Made by a program: the position numbers and the translations under genes. Shown in pieces: positions 10,154 through 17,666 of a DNA stretch of 32,685 bases (the stretch's first letter is position 1; each line of letters opens with the position of its first letter). The stretch is from Bordetella parapertussis (GTDB lineage Bacteria; Pseudomonadota; Gammaproteobacteria; Burkholderiales; SG8-41). The DNA is taken from positions 1-32,685 of the forward strand of contig CAMDSO010000042.1 of assembly GCA_945906935.1 (NCBI GenBank). The letters are read 5' to 3'. The notes beneath the pieces were generated by a model. That model searched no databases and was not told where the DNA came from. It was given only the letters and a program-made list of their open reading frames with translations.

Positions 10154-11137
10154 TTATTCGCCGGTCACGCCGACCTGTTTAACCAATTTCGCCCAGAACT
10201 CCGTTTGCGTTTGCATGAAGCGCCCACAGTCTTCAGGCGACTTGCTGGTAATCACATCCGCGCCGCCCGAACCCAGGCGCTCGTTCACCCACGGATCAGC
10301 CATCACCTTGGTCACCGCCGCATGCATGCGTTTGACGACCGCCGGCGGCGTGCCGATGGGCAGATACACGCCCTGCCACGAGCCAATCGTGAGTTCGTTA
10401 AAACCAAGTTCGAGGAAAGTCGGCACCTCGGGCAGCGCCGAAATGCGTTTCGGCGCCACCACTGCGAGCACCTTGACGCGACCGCTTTTCACATGCGGCA
10501 CAAACGATGCCACCGTCACCAGCGAGGCGGCCACTTCGCCGGACAATAAAGCCGTGGTCGCCGGTCCCGCCCCGCCCTTGTAGGCGATTTGCTGCACGTC
10601 GATGCCAGTCTTTAGCTTCAGGTATTCCATTGTCAGGCCCTGCGCGCTGCTGGCTGCGGCCGCGCCATAGTTCAGCTTACCCGGGCGTGTTTTTGCATAC
10701 TCGACAAAATCTTTAAGTGTGTTGCCAGGCACCGAGGTATGCACCGCAAGTGCGCCGGCGACATCGACCACGGTCGACACGCAGATGAAATCACGCGTCG
10801 GCTTGATGGCGAATTTATCAAACACCGCCGGGTTGATCGCCATGGTGCCGACATTACCGAGCAGAAAAGTGTAGCCATCCGCCGGTGCCCGCGCCGACAA
10901 TTCAACACCGATGTTACCGGCAGCCCCGGCACGGTTATCGATCACAATCTGTTGACCGAGCTCTTCAGACAGTTTCGGCTGCAGGATACGACCGACAAAG
11001 TCGGACGCCCCACCCGGTGCAAACGGGACAATCATGCGAACCGGACGAACCGGATAATTAGCGGACGTCTGCGCCTGCGTAACGCCAGCCGCCAGGGCGA
11101 CAAGCACACAGACCGGCCACAACAAATTTCTTTTCAT
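10154..11137 (-). CDS. Bug/TctC-family periplasmic solute-binding receptor
   Basis: This is a Bug receptor of 327 residues. The start ATG at 11137 has AGGAGA upstream and opens a classical signal peptide (MKRNLLWPVCVLVALAAG, cleavage near TQA-QT). The frame continues upstream to 11452, but that part lacks any signal or family similarity. Conserved blocks: YPVRPVRMIVPFAPGGASD, GQQIVIDNRAGAAGNIG, PADGYTFLLGN and QIAYKGGAGPATTALLSGE. It is transcribed ahead of the racemase-fold gene with a 25-bp gap, so the pair probably forms one operon in which the receptor captures the enzyme's substrate (inference). It is divergent from the next Bug gene across a 224-bp spacer that must hold both promoters. 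Confidence 0.93.
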   Translation of the reverse strand: MKRNLLWPVCVLVALAAGVTQAQTSANYPVRPVRMIVPFAPGGASDFVGRILQPKLSEELGQQIVIDNRAGAAGNIGVELSARAPADGYTFLLGNVGTMAINPAVFDKFAIKPTRDFICVSTVVDVAGALAVHTSVPGNTLKDFVEYAKTRPGKLNYGAAAASSAQGLTMEYLKLKTGIDVQQIAYKGGAGPATTALLSGEVAASLVTVASFVPHVKSGRVKVLAVVAPKRISALPEVPTFLELGFNELTIGSWQGVYLPIGTPPAVVKRMHAAVTKVMADPWVNERLGSGGADVITSKSPEDCGRFMQTQTEFWAKLVKQVGVTGE

Positions 11138-11361
11138 ATCGGCTTCTCCTGATACACTGTTTACTATGCGTGGTGATGGTTTGCGCGCGCATTTTAACAG
11201 CACAGCACTGCACACACCCCCTGCCAAAACAAGCCGGTGCAAATCAAGCGGCTGCGACTCCCACATCATTGCAGCTGGCGCGCAACCCCGCACACAACGT
11301 ATCATCTGCAAAAAATACGCTGCGTCAGACCTCCTGCACGGGCGCCACTTCAATCGGAACC

Positions 11362-12366
11362 ATGCCTTTAACCAACTACTTTTTTCCAAATTCCAAGACG
11401 CTGATCTGGATTGCCACCGGCATCGCGCTGACCAATGCGGTAAGCGCGGCACAACAGGCGCCGGATCCCGGCTCGATCTTTCCGCACAAACCGGTGCGCA
11501 TCATCGCCGCTTCTGCAGCGGGCGGCGGCACCGATATAGTGGCGCGCTATACCGCGCAGGGACTCAGCGAACAATGGCGGCAGCAAGCGATCGTCGACAA
11601 CCGTGCCGGCGGCGGCGGCACCATCGCCACTGATCTGGTCGCCAAAGCGGTGCCAGACGGACATACACTGCTGGTGCAGAGTTTCGGCATTTCTTATGTC
11701 AGCCAGCTGCGCAAACAATTGCCGTTCGACTTGCTACGCGATCTGCGGCCAGTGGCGCTGGTGGCCAGCCAACCCTCACTGCTGGCGGTGCACAGCTCAG
11801 TGCCGGCGACTTCTGTCACGGAACTCGTTGCCCTGGCGAAGAACCGCGCATTGCAATACGGTAGCTCGGGCGCAGGCGGCGCCTCGCACTTGGCTACGGA
11901 ATTATTCGCCATCGCCGCCGGCATCAACCTGACGCAAGTTGCCTACAAGGGCACCGGTCCGGCCTTTGCCGCATTGCTCGGTGGCGAAATCCAGCTGGCG
12001 ATGGTCGGCATTTCCACCGCACTGCCGCATGTGCGAGCGGGGCGCATACGCGCACTGGGCGTTACCGGCGCAACACGCTCACCGCTAATACCGGAAATCC
12101 CTGCGGTGCGCGAAGCCGGTGTCGCCGGCTTCGAATTCGATGCCTGGTATGCGCTGTTCGGGCCGGCCGCACTGCCGCGCACCATCAGCCTTAAAATCAA
12201 TGCCGATGTGAACCGCCTGTTGCAGCAGGCCGAGACGCGCCAGCGCATGTCTGCCGTCGGGCTCGAACCCATGGGCGGAACGCAGGAAAACTTCGAGATA
12301 TTTTTTCGCGCCGAAGTCGCCAAGTGGAGCAAGCTCGTCGTCGACGCCGGCATCAAACCCGAATGA
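11362..12366 (+). CDS. Bug/TctC-family periplasmic solute-binding receptor
   Basis: This is a 334-residue Bug receptor. The ATG at 11362 is chosen because it opens a signal peptide (hydrophobic stretch TLIWIATGIALTNAVSA, cleavage near VSA-AQ). The in-frame extension back to 11170 has no signal character. Conserved blocks: FPHKPVRIIAASAAGGGTD, IVDNRAGGGGTIATD, VPDGHTLLVQ and QVAYKGTGPAFAALLGGE. The usual 'VPFAPGG' loop reads AASAAGGG, a small departure. It is followed after 53 bp by the double CMD gene on the same strand, so they are probably co-transcribed. The ligand is unknown; a lactone or aromatic breakdown product would fit the neighbour (speculative). Confidence 0.92.
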   Translation: MPLTNYFFPNSKTLIWIATGIALTNAVSAAQQAPDPGSIFPHKPVRIIAASAAGGGTDIVARYTAQGLSEQWRQQAIVDNRAGGGGTIATDLVAKAVPDGHTLLVQSFGISYVSQLRKQLPFDLLRDLRPVALVASQPSLLAVHSSVPATSVTELVALAKNRALQYGSSGAGGASHLATELFAIAAGINLTQVAYKGTGPAFAALLGGEIQLAMVGISTALPHVRAGRIRALGVTGATRSPLIPEIPAVREAGVAGFEFDAWYALFGPAALPRTISLKINADVNRLLQQAETRQRMSAVGLEPMGGTQENFEIFFRAEVAKWSKLVVDAGIKPE

Positions 12367-12419
12367 GCGCCATCAGCGCCGTTCTTTTTTAACCCATGAT
12401 CTACTGAAAGGAAACACAG

Positions 12420-13349
12420 ATGTCCCAATCTGATCTGCGCGCCAAATATGGACCGAATGCCTACGACGTCGGCCGCCGCATGCAAGGACCAAACTTCGAC
12501 CAACGCGTCTCAGAGCGCGATGCGCTCGACCCGCACTTTACGCGCGCGTGGGTCGATTTCGCCATCAACGGCATGTACGCACGCAAGGCGCTCGACACCC
12601 GCACGCGTCTGCTGGTGCTGACCGGTCAGTACACCATGGCCAAGAGCCACGCCATGCTCGAAGACACCATACGCGCCGCGGTCGAGGCCAAGGTCGATCC
12701 GCGCGAGGTGCTTGAAATCGTTTTGCAATGCATCGTCTATGGCGGGCACACCACCGTCGAACCGGCGATCAAGGTCTTCCATCGCGTCGCCACCGACCTC
12801 AATCTGCTCGACCGCCTGCAAAAATCGGCGCTGCCGCTCGACGGCACCAACAGCAAGCGTAATGAACAGGATGAGCGCAACAACCGCTGGCACGCCGACG
12901 ACCGCGCCGATCCGCGCACCGAAGACCTGGTCAAACGTCACGGCTGGCACGCCGTCAGCCGCGGACTCGTGCTACGGCCCAAGCACCATCTGAATGTGCT
13001 CGAATTCCTCGACAAGATCGACCCGGAATTTGCCGGACTGTGGGTGCGCTTTTGCTATGGCGACATGTATACGCGCAGCATCGTCGATGACAAGACGCGC
13101 CTCTTGTGCATGATCGGTGACTGTCTCGCCGTTGGCGAGGCTACGCAGGCACGCGGTCACATGCGCGGCGCCATGCGCAACGGTGCCGCGCCAAAGGAAG
13201 TACTCGAAGTCGTGCTGCAAACCTGCGTCAACTTTGGCATGCCAAGCATGCTGCATGCGCTGGAAAATTTCGTGCAGATCATGCACGAAGACGGCCGACT
13301 CGCCGAAATCGGCAATCCACCGATTGCGGTGAAGTCCTATTCGAAATAA
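12420..13349 (+). CDS. Tandem carboxymuconolactone decarboxylase (CMD)-domain protein
   Basis: This 309-residue protein is built from two CMD-like repeats, at about residues 40-130 and 190-290, joined by a polar linker of about 45 residues. The repeats share the pattern 'T-R-L-L-x(2)-I/T-G' followed by a helical pair and 'EVLEIVLQ' / 'EVLEVVLQ', which shows an internal duplication. Members of this fold include gamma-carboxymuconolactone decarboxylase (protocatechuate pathway) and AhpD-type peroxidases. Neither repeat has the AhpD Cys-x-x-Cys motif, so a decarboxylase- or isomerase-like role is more likely than a thiol peroxidase. The ATG at 12420 is preceded by GAAAGGAA. It lies 53 bp after a Bug receptor gene in the same direction. 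The precise reaction is unknown. Confidence 0.85.
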   Translation: MSQSDLRAKYGPNAYDVGRRMQGPNFDQRVSERDALDPHFTRAWVDFAINGMYARKALDTRTRLLVLTGQYTMAKSHAMLEDTIRAAVEAKVDPREVLEIVLQCIVYGGHTTVEPAIKVFHRVATDLNLLDRLQKSALPLDGTNSKRNEQDERNNRWHADDRADPRTEDLVKRHGWHAVSRGLVLRPKHHLNVLEFLDKIDPEFAGLWVRFCYGDMYTRSIVDDKTRLLCMIGDCLAVGEATQARGHMRGAMRNGAAPKEVLEVVLQTCVNFGMPSMLHALENFVQIMHEDGRLAEIGNPPIAVKSYSK

Positions 13350-13369
13350 GTCAGATTCAAACCTGCCAT

Positions 13370-13498
13370 AGAGATCACAGAGCGCAGTGAAAACAGCCTG
13401 GCATCGAGACGATCGTTGCATCGGCGACGATCGTGCCGGACGCCCGACGTGAACCTTATTCCTCTGTGATCTCTGTGATCTCTGTGATCTCTGTTTTC
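13370..13498. repeat. Inverted repeat with 9-bp tandem units between convergent genes
   Basis: AGAGATCACAGAG at 13370-13382 is the exact reverse complement of CTCTGTGATCTCT at 13462-13474. The right arm continues as a tandem array of the 9-mer TCTGTGATC, perfect at 13463-13471, 13472-13480 and 13481-13489, with a degenerate fourth unit TCTGTTTTC. The centre holds two copies of the palindromic ACGATCGT. The element fills the gap between the convergent double-CMD and Bug genes. It could act as a bidirectional terminator or be a dispersed intergenic repeat; the sequence does not decide. Confidence 0.8.
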
Positions 13499-13512
13499 TC
13501 TGGGGCCGTTTT

Positions 13513-14490
13513 TTAGTTTGCCGTTACATTCAGATCGCGCAACACCTTCGCCAGGCTGTCGATCTCGGATTTGATATGCGCCGCAAATTCTTCCGGCGTA
13601 TCGCCGATGGTGATGTACCCGAGATCGACCAGGCGTTTGTTTAAAGCAGATGTCGCCAGTGCCTTGAGCGTAGTCGCGCGCAACGCCGTGGCAATTTCAC
13701 GCGGCGCCTTCACCGGCAACAATATCCCGTACCAGTTGCCCGACTGATAGTTGGGATAACCGAGCTCAGCCACTGCCGGCATATCGGGTAACAAGGGCAC
13801 GCGTTTTTTGCTGGTGACCGCAAGCCCGCGTAAACGACCCTGGCGAACATGCGGCAACGCGGTGGCCAGCGGCGCGAAATAGACCGAGGTCTCACCCGAC
13901 AACACCGCGGTCAACGCCTCGCCGCCGGCACGATAGGGCACATGCAGCAGTTGTATGCCGGCCGGGCCGGTGAATAATTCGGCAGCGATAAAGGTGGCGG
14001 TGCCCGCACCGCCCGAGGAATAGTTGATCGCCCCCGGCTTCGCCTTCGCCAGCTTGACGAGTTCGCCGATCGACTTCACCGGCAAGGATGGATGCACCAC
14101 CACAATCGCCGGTGCCGAAGCCACCTGTGTCACCGGCGCAAAGTCACGCACGAAGTCATAGGGCATGTTGCGATAAAGCGTGACGTTGGCAGCGTGACCG
14201 ATGTTGGCGAGAAACAAGGTGTAACCATCGGCCGGCGCCTTGGCCGCCATGTCCGCACCGATATTGCCGGCCGCACCAGCGCGATTGTCGACGATCACCT
14301 GCTGGCCCAGACCCTCGGTCAGCGCACCGGCGATCAAGCGCCCGATCGTATCGGAACCACTGCCGGCCGAGAACGGCACAATCATGCGTACTGTCTTCGC
14401 CGGATACGACTGTGCAGCGAGCGGTGCCGCCACGAATGTCCCGGCGGCGCAAAGAACCGCACAGGCGCCGTTTAATAAAACCCTCTTCAT
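13513..14490 (-). CDS. Bug/TctC-family periplasmic solute-binding receptor
   Basis: This is a 325-residue Bug receptor with a signal peptide (MKRVLLNGACAVLCAAG, cleavage near LAA-QS). Conserved blocks: YPAKTVRMIVPFSAGSGSD, GQQVIVDNRAGAAGNIG, PADGYTLFLAN, HVPYRAGGEALTAVLSGE. The ATG at 14490 has a modest GGAG upstream. It is clearly a sister of the gene just upstream (14509-15471): the two share long blocks such as NYQSGNWYGI / GYQSGNWYGI and VVHPSLPVKS, pointing to tandem duplication. The stop of the upstream gene is 18 bp from this start, so the two are translated from one message. Two sister receptors in one operon suggest related but different ligands (inference). Confidence 0.93.
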   Translation of the reverse strand: MKRVLLNGACAVLCAAGTFVAAPLAAQSYPAKTVRMIVPFSAGSGSDTIGRLIAGALTEGLGQQVIVDNRAGAAGNIGADMAAKAPADGYTLFLANIGHAANVTLYRNMPYDFVRDFAPVTQVASAPAIVVVHPSLPVKSIGELVKLAKAKPGAINYSSGGAGTATFIAAELFTGPAGIQLLHVPYRAGGEALTAVLSGETSVYFAPLATALPHVRQGRLRGLAVTSKKRVPLLPDMPAVAELGYPNYQSGNWYGILLPVKAPREIATALRATTLKALATSALNKRLVDLGYITIGDTPEEFAAHIKSEIDSLAKVLRDLNVTAN

Positions 14491-14508
14491 GCATCACGCT
14501 CCATGCTG

Positions 14509-15471
14509 TTATTCGACCCTAGCACCGGTCTGCTGGATAATTTTGGCCAGCGTGGTAATTTCTGTTTTCATAAAAGCACCAAACTCATCGGGTTGATCAC
14601 CGACCACCATATAACCAAGATCGGTCAGACGTTTTTTAAGCACCGTTTCGGCAAGTGCCTGGGCGGCCGCCTGGCGCACTACAACGATCACCTCGCGCGG
14701 CGTCTTCGCCGGCACGACGATGCCATACCAATTGCCGGATTGATAACCCGTGAGACCCGACTCGGCGATGGTGGGCAAACCGGGGGCCACCGCCAGACGC
14801 TGGGCAGTAGTCACCGCCAGCGCTCGCAAACGCCCCTGCTGCGCCTGCGGCAAGAGGATGGACAGCGGACCGAAATACACCGACACCTCGCCAGACACCA
14901 CCGCTGTGGCAGCTTCGCCACCACCGCGGTAGGGCACATGCGCCAGATCAACACGCGCCATGCTTTTGAATAATTCGCCGGCGACCCAGGTCGCGGTCCC
15001 CACCCCGGTGGAGGCGTAGTTGATGGCACCGGGCCGCGTGCGAGCCAGTTTCACCAGATCCGCCACCGACTTTACCGGCAATGACGGATGCACCACCGCC
15101 AGCGACGGCGAGGACGCCAGTTGCATCACTGGCGCAAAATCGCGCACGAGATCGTAGCCCAGGTTGCGATAAAGGCTGACATTACCGGCATGCGTGCTGC
15201 TCGCCTGAAACAGCGTATAACCGTCGGGAGCAGCCTTTGCGCCCGCCTCGGCACCAATGTTGCCCGAGGCGCCGGTGCGGTTGTCGACGATCACCTGCTG
15301 GCCAAGGATCGCGCTCATGCCACCGGTAACGATGCGCGCCAGAGTGTCGGCCCCGCTACCCGGCGACATCGGCACAATGTAACGCACGGTCTTCTGCGGA
15401 TAGGGTTGTGCCAGCACAGCCGGCACCACCAGCATAGAAAAAGTCAACAACGTTACCTGTTTACGCATCAT
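14509..15471 (-). CDS. Bug/TctC-family periplasmic solute-binding receptor
   Basis: This is a 320-residue Bug receptor. Two consecutive ATG codons at 15471 and 15468 follow GGAGG; either gives a good signal peptide (RKQVTLLTFSMLVVPAVLA, cleavage before QPY). Conserved blocks: YPQKTVRYIVPMSPGSGAD, GQQVIVDNRTGASGNIG, APDGYTLFQAS, HVPYRGGGEAATAVVSGE. It is the upstream member of a duplicated pair with 13513-14490. It lies 47 bp downstream of the AhpD-like gene in a same-strand run that also includes the thioesterase and a truncated Bug gene. Confidence 0.93.
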   Translation of the reverse strand: MMRKQVTLLTFSMLVVPAVLAQPYPQKTVRYIVPMSPGSGADTLARIVTGGMSAILGQQVIVDNRTGASGNIGAEAGAKAAPDGYTLFQASSTHAGNVSLYRNLGYDLVRDFAPVMQLASSPSLAVVHPSLPVKSVADLVKLARTRPGAINYASTGVGTATWVAGELFKSMARVDLAHVPYRGGGEAATAVVSGEVSVYFGPLSILLPQAQQGRLRALAVTTAQRLAVAPGLPTIAESGLTGYQSGNWYGIVVPAKTPREVIVVVRQAAAQALAETVLKKRLTDLGYMVVGDQPDEFGAFMKTEITTLAKIIQQTGARVE

Positions 15472-15518
15472 CTCCAACCTCCGCCATCCATGATCCATGA
15501 TGCATGTCCCCCGTCACA

Positions 15519-16112
15519 TCAGGGCCGGTGCTTGCCCACACGCCAGCCATGTCGCGCCAGATAATGTTCACCGAACGCGATCGGCTCGGCCTCCAGCGCC
15601 GGTGCAATAGTGTCGTTCCAGCGATTCAAAAAACCGTTCAGCGAGACCGCGCCGGCAAACTCGACGATCTGCTCTTCACTCCAGTGCTGCTTCAGACGCG
15701 CCATCAATTCATCCGTGACGGCGTTGGGCTGTGAAGCCGCCGCCTCGGCGAATTCGAGTGCCACGCGTTCAGCTTCATTATAGAGCGCGCTGCTGCGGTA
15801 ATCGATCACCGCATCAAGCTTGGCATCATCAATGCCGGCGCGATGCGCGGCTTCTGCGGCATGCGCCATGCTGTAATTGCAGCCATGCTTGCGGCTCGCC
15901 ATATACGCCACCAGCCGTTTGAAACCCAGAGGCACCTTGCTCGCCGGGTCCCACACCGATTGAGCGAGCAGTGCCAGCGCCTTCACCATCTTCGGTTTGT
16001 GTTGCATGATCAACACGCTGTTGGGAACGTAGCCCAGCAGCTTTGCATACTGGCCGAAACTCTCCTGCAAATCAGGATTGGCGTCGGCCGCCAGTGGTGT
16101 GACTCTTGCCAT
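15519..16112 (-). CDS. AhpD-like carboxymuconolactone decarboxylase-family protein
   Basis: This 197-residue all-helical protein is of the AhpD/CMD peroxidase-related family. The region of the AhpD active site reads KHGCNYSMAHAAEAA: Cys78 is followed three residues on by Ser81 rather than the usual second Cys, and His84 is kept. The resolving/peroxidatic cysteine pair is therefore broken, so a classical AhpD thiol peroxidase reaction is unlikely and another function should be considered. The ATG at 16112 has AGGAAGAG upstream. It begins 9 bp after the thioesterase gene stop on the same strand, indicating a tight operon with the thioesterase upstream and the two sister Bug genes downstream. 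Confidence 0.85.
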   Translation of the reverse strand: MARVTPLAADANPDLQESFGQYAKLLGYVPNSVLIMQHKPKMVKALALLAQSVWDPASKVPLGFKRLVAYMASRKHGCNYSMAHAAEAAHRAGIDDAKLDAVIDYRSSALYNEAERVALEFAEAAASQPNAVTDELMARLKQHWSEEQIVEFAGAVSLNGFLNRWNDTIAPALEAEPIAFGEHYLARHGWRVGKHRP

Positions 16113-16121
16113 AACTCTTCC

Positions 16122-16691
16122 TTATTTTTTCGCGGATTGTTTTGCGGATTGTTTCGCGGTTTTCTTCGCCGCAGGTTTCTTCGCAGCAACGTTTTCTGCG
16201 GCAGGTTTCTGTTTCACGCTGACGTCGAAGCTGCGAATCTTCGGGATCGCAATCTGGGTCTGCGTAACAATCGCCACACGACTGCCGTCGACGTTGCGGA
16301 TGGTGGTCTGCCACACCGAAGTGGTGCGCCCGATATGCAATGGGATCGAAACCGCCTTGAGCACGGGAGGGAGGCCGGCCGCAAAGAAATTGGTTTTCGA
16401 TTCGATGGTGCCGCCGCTGTAGCCGGGCGGACGGTTGGCCACCGCACCGCAGGCTCCCAGCGCATCGGCAAACGCCATCAGCGCGCCGCCGTTCACATTG
16501 CCGCGATAGTTCTGATGCATCGGCTTGACCTTCATTTCCCCGACGACTTTTTTCGGCGTCACCGAGATCAGGCGGTAACCGAGCGTGCGCGGCATACCCC
16601 CCTTCATCACAGACCCCATCACCACCTTGCGTATCGCCGCGGCTTTGGACGCCGCACTGCCGGCTTTTTTAACTGTCTTACGTGTAGCCAT
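16122..16691 (-). CDS. PaaI-type hotdog thioesterase with Lys/Ala-rich tails
   Basis: This 189-residue protein has a central hotdog domain (about residues 25-155). The PaaI-type motif NYRGNVNGGALMAFADALG carries the Asn-x-Gly-Gly stretch that precedes the active-site helix; the following Asp/Ala positions are as in acyl-CoA thioesterases. Family members hydrolyse acyl- or aroyl-CoA thioesters in the cytoplasm. Unusually, both ends are basic and low in complexity: the N terminus starts MATRKTVKKAGSAASKAAA, and the last 25 residues are Lys/Ala repeats of the KPAAKK type resembling histone H1-like bacterial proteins. The ATG at 16691 has AGGGAG upstream. It follows the truncated Bug gene by 16 bp and precedes the AhpD-like gene by 9 bp. 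Confidence 0.83.
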   Translation of the reverse strand: MATRKTVKKAGSAASKAAAIRKVVMGSVMKGGMPRTLGYRLISVTPKKVVGEMKVKPMHQNYRGNVNGGALMAFADALGACGAVANRPPGYSGGTIESKTNFFAAGLPPVLKAVSIPLHIGRTTSVWQTTIRNVDGSRVAIVTQTQIAIPKIRSFDVSVKQKPAAENVAAKKPAAKKTAKQSAKQSAKK

Positions 16692-16707
16692 GATCTCCCT
16701 TGCTTGT

Positions 16708-17409
16708 TTAATGATATGTAACGTGATGTTCACGAATAATTTTCGCCCAGCGCACGGTTTCGGCGCGCACATAGGCCTGAAATTCCGCTGGTGTATTGCT
16801 CAATGTCACCGGCACACCCTGGCGCGCGAACTGCTCCCTCACCTGCGCGCGTTGCATGATCTGATGCACGGCGGCGTTAAGCCGCATGACCACTGCAGGC
16901 GGCGGGCGCGACGGCACGAACAAACCAGTCCAGTTTACGCTTTCGAGACCTGGAAAACCTGACTCCGTCATCGTCGGCACCTCGGGCAGCTCGGGCAGAC
17001 GTTGCTTCGCATTGGTGACAAAGGCTTTCAGACGACCATTGCGGATCTGCAGGGTCGCGGTTGCCGAATTCTGAAAGGCGAAATGTATCTCGCCGGAAAT
17101 CAGCGTCGAGAACGCCGAGCCGGCGCCCTTTGATGGCACGTTAACCATCTGCATGCCGGCCTTGGACAAAAAATCGAGCATAGAGAGATGGGAGTGGTTG
17201 CCGATCGGGTTGGAATAGTTCAGTTGACCCGGGCGCGCTTTCGCGTAATCGATCATTTCTTTCAGCGTATTCGGCGGAAAATTCGCGCCGGCGCACAGCA
17301 AACTCGGCACCAACATGCGCACCGGTTGTGACGGCCAGTCCTGCGCAACAGCGTAGAACGGAATCAACAGCACTGCCGCTGCAAACAACCTAGTTTGTCG
17401 CCTGTCCAT
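16708..17409 (-). pseudogene. Bug/TctC-family receptor with large in-frame internal deletion
   Basis: This frame encodes 233 residues, about 90 fewer than its full-length neighbours (320-340). The signal peptide (MDRRQTRLFAAAVLLIPFYA, cleavage near VAQ) and first strand (WPSQPVRMLVP) are normal. The sequence then jumps within a few residues to NTLKEMIDYAKARPGQLNY, which in intact paralogs lies about 90 residues further on. The missing part includes the VDNRxGAGG and PDGYTLL blocks that build half of the first lobe. The rest, up to RWAKIIREHHVTYH, is intact with no stop. The ATG at 17409 has AGGAGG. With half a lobe missing it is unlikely to bind solute normally; I call it a pseudogene, but the open frame and strong ribosome site leave expression possible. 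The thioesterase gene follows after 16 bp. Confidence 0.75.
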
Positions 17410-17666
17410 GGACACTCCTCCTGCGGCTGATCGACAGACCCATCGCCATGTCGCCATGTCGCCTTTTTTATTGTTTAAATCGGGTCGCCAGTTTAGGCAG
17501 CGAAGTTTGATTTGTCGATGCTCACCGCCCCTGCCATCGTCGGCTAAAGCACCGGCAGCGCCATCAAGCGACAGCGAACATTGATACAACAGGTCGTTTC
17601 GAAAACAGTGCGGCAGATCGGCATGAATATACCGAACAACGAACGCAACCGAATAACGCCGCAACG

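Noticed and set aside
17442-17463. Short tandem repeat of the form GCCATGTC
   Set aside because: Only two to three imperfect copies; too short to distinguish from chance slippage.
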